This document shows positions 63,969 through 64,000 of a stretch of 64,000 nucleotides of DNA, in pieces. The stretch's first letter is position 1, and every line of letters starts with the position of its first letter. The notes below the pieces were generated by a model. It did not search any database. It was not told the DNA's origin and saw nothing but the letters and a program-made list of their open reading frames with translations. A program made the position numbers and the translations under genes. The DNA is from Microbacterium murale (GTDB taxonomy: Bacteria; Actinomycetota; Actinomycetes; Actinomycetales; Microbacteriaceae). The stretch lies in contig NZ_BMCM01000001.1 of assembly GCF_014635185.1 (NCBI RefSeq), positions 248,001 to 312,000 on the forward strand, in the 5' to 3' direction.

Positions 63969-64000
63969 GTGTGATCCGTTCTGTGGGAAGCCGCTGTGCC

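Overview
The window is high-GC actinobacterial DNA, most likely from a Microbacterium-type member of the Microbacteriaceae. This is inferred from codon use, from many ATGA/GTGA start-stop overlaps, from a DUF222/HNH protein, and from many apparent leaderless promoters (TAnnnT, 6-8 nt, then the start codon). I see no prophage, CRISPR array, rRNA or insertion sequence. There is one tRNA, Ser(CGA).

Layout. 0-1.8 kb: three coupled genes for small membrane-anchored proteins. 1.65-9.9 kb (minus strand): a long operon running ROK repressor, 17-codon leader ORF, nitrate/sulfonate-type ABC permease, ATPase and lipoprotein, two sulfatases without signal peptides, and a polytopic membrane protein. 10-13.8 kb: a secreted GH43-like glycosidase, then a coupled trio of formylglycine-generating enzyme and two DUF202 membrane proteins. 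The formylglycine enzyme is what the sulfatases need for maturation, so 1.6-13.8 kb reads as a sulfated-substrate uptake and cytoplasmic desulfation region. 13.9-15.8 kb: secreted M23/FG-GAP protein and a lipoprotein. 15.7-21.1 kb: YdeP-type formate dehydrogenase-like enzyme with FdhD, divergent from moeA-mobA-DUF6457. 21.2-23.7 kb: formaldehyde dehydrogenase, HbpS/GlcG-like protein and an ATPase-LuxR regulator. 23.7-29.3 kb: YciI-like protein, acyl-CoA ligase, Fic protein, tRNA-Ser, a MetE-like protein and a probable 2-oxoglutarate oxygenase.

29.5-35.4 kb: the cydABDC bd-oxidase operon. 35.6-42.8 kb: radA, small proteins, GNAT, MarR-SDR pair and clpC. 43-46.6 kb: EamA remnant, membrane proteins coupled to an XRE regulator, and DUF222/HNH. 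46.9-54.8 kb: lipoprotein, dicarboxylate symporter, Na+/H+ antiporter, LLM flavoprotein, pheA and pgm. 54.8-64 kb (minus strand): Gfo/Idh/MocA, DUF993 and two TIM-barrel isomerases, then LacI and glycerate kinase, then a second ABC transporter behind a consensus-like promoter with a LacI-like palindrome. It looks like a sugar or polyol catabolic locus.

The most unusual observation is a palindromic repeat family sitting in frame inside coding sequence. It encodes the same peptide (SLSERSETKR..AERVE) inside CydD and inside the DUF993 protein, with a possible third, degenerate copy at the end of the glycerate kinase gene. Other non-coding structure includes two 55-bp direct repeats before cydC, a ClgR-type site before clpC, palindromes at the fic, marR, formaldehyde dehydrogenase and XRE-cassette promoters, and several strong hairpin terminators.
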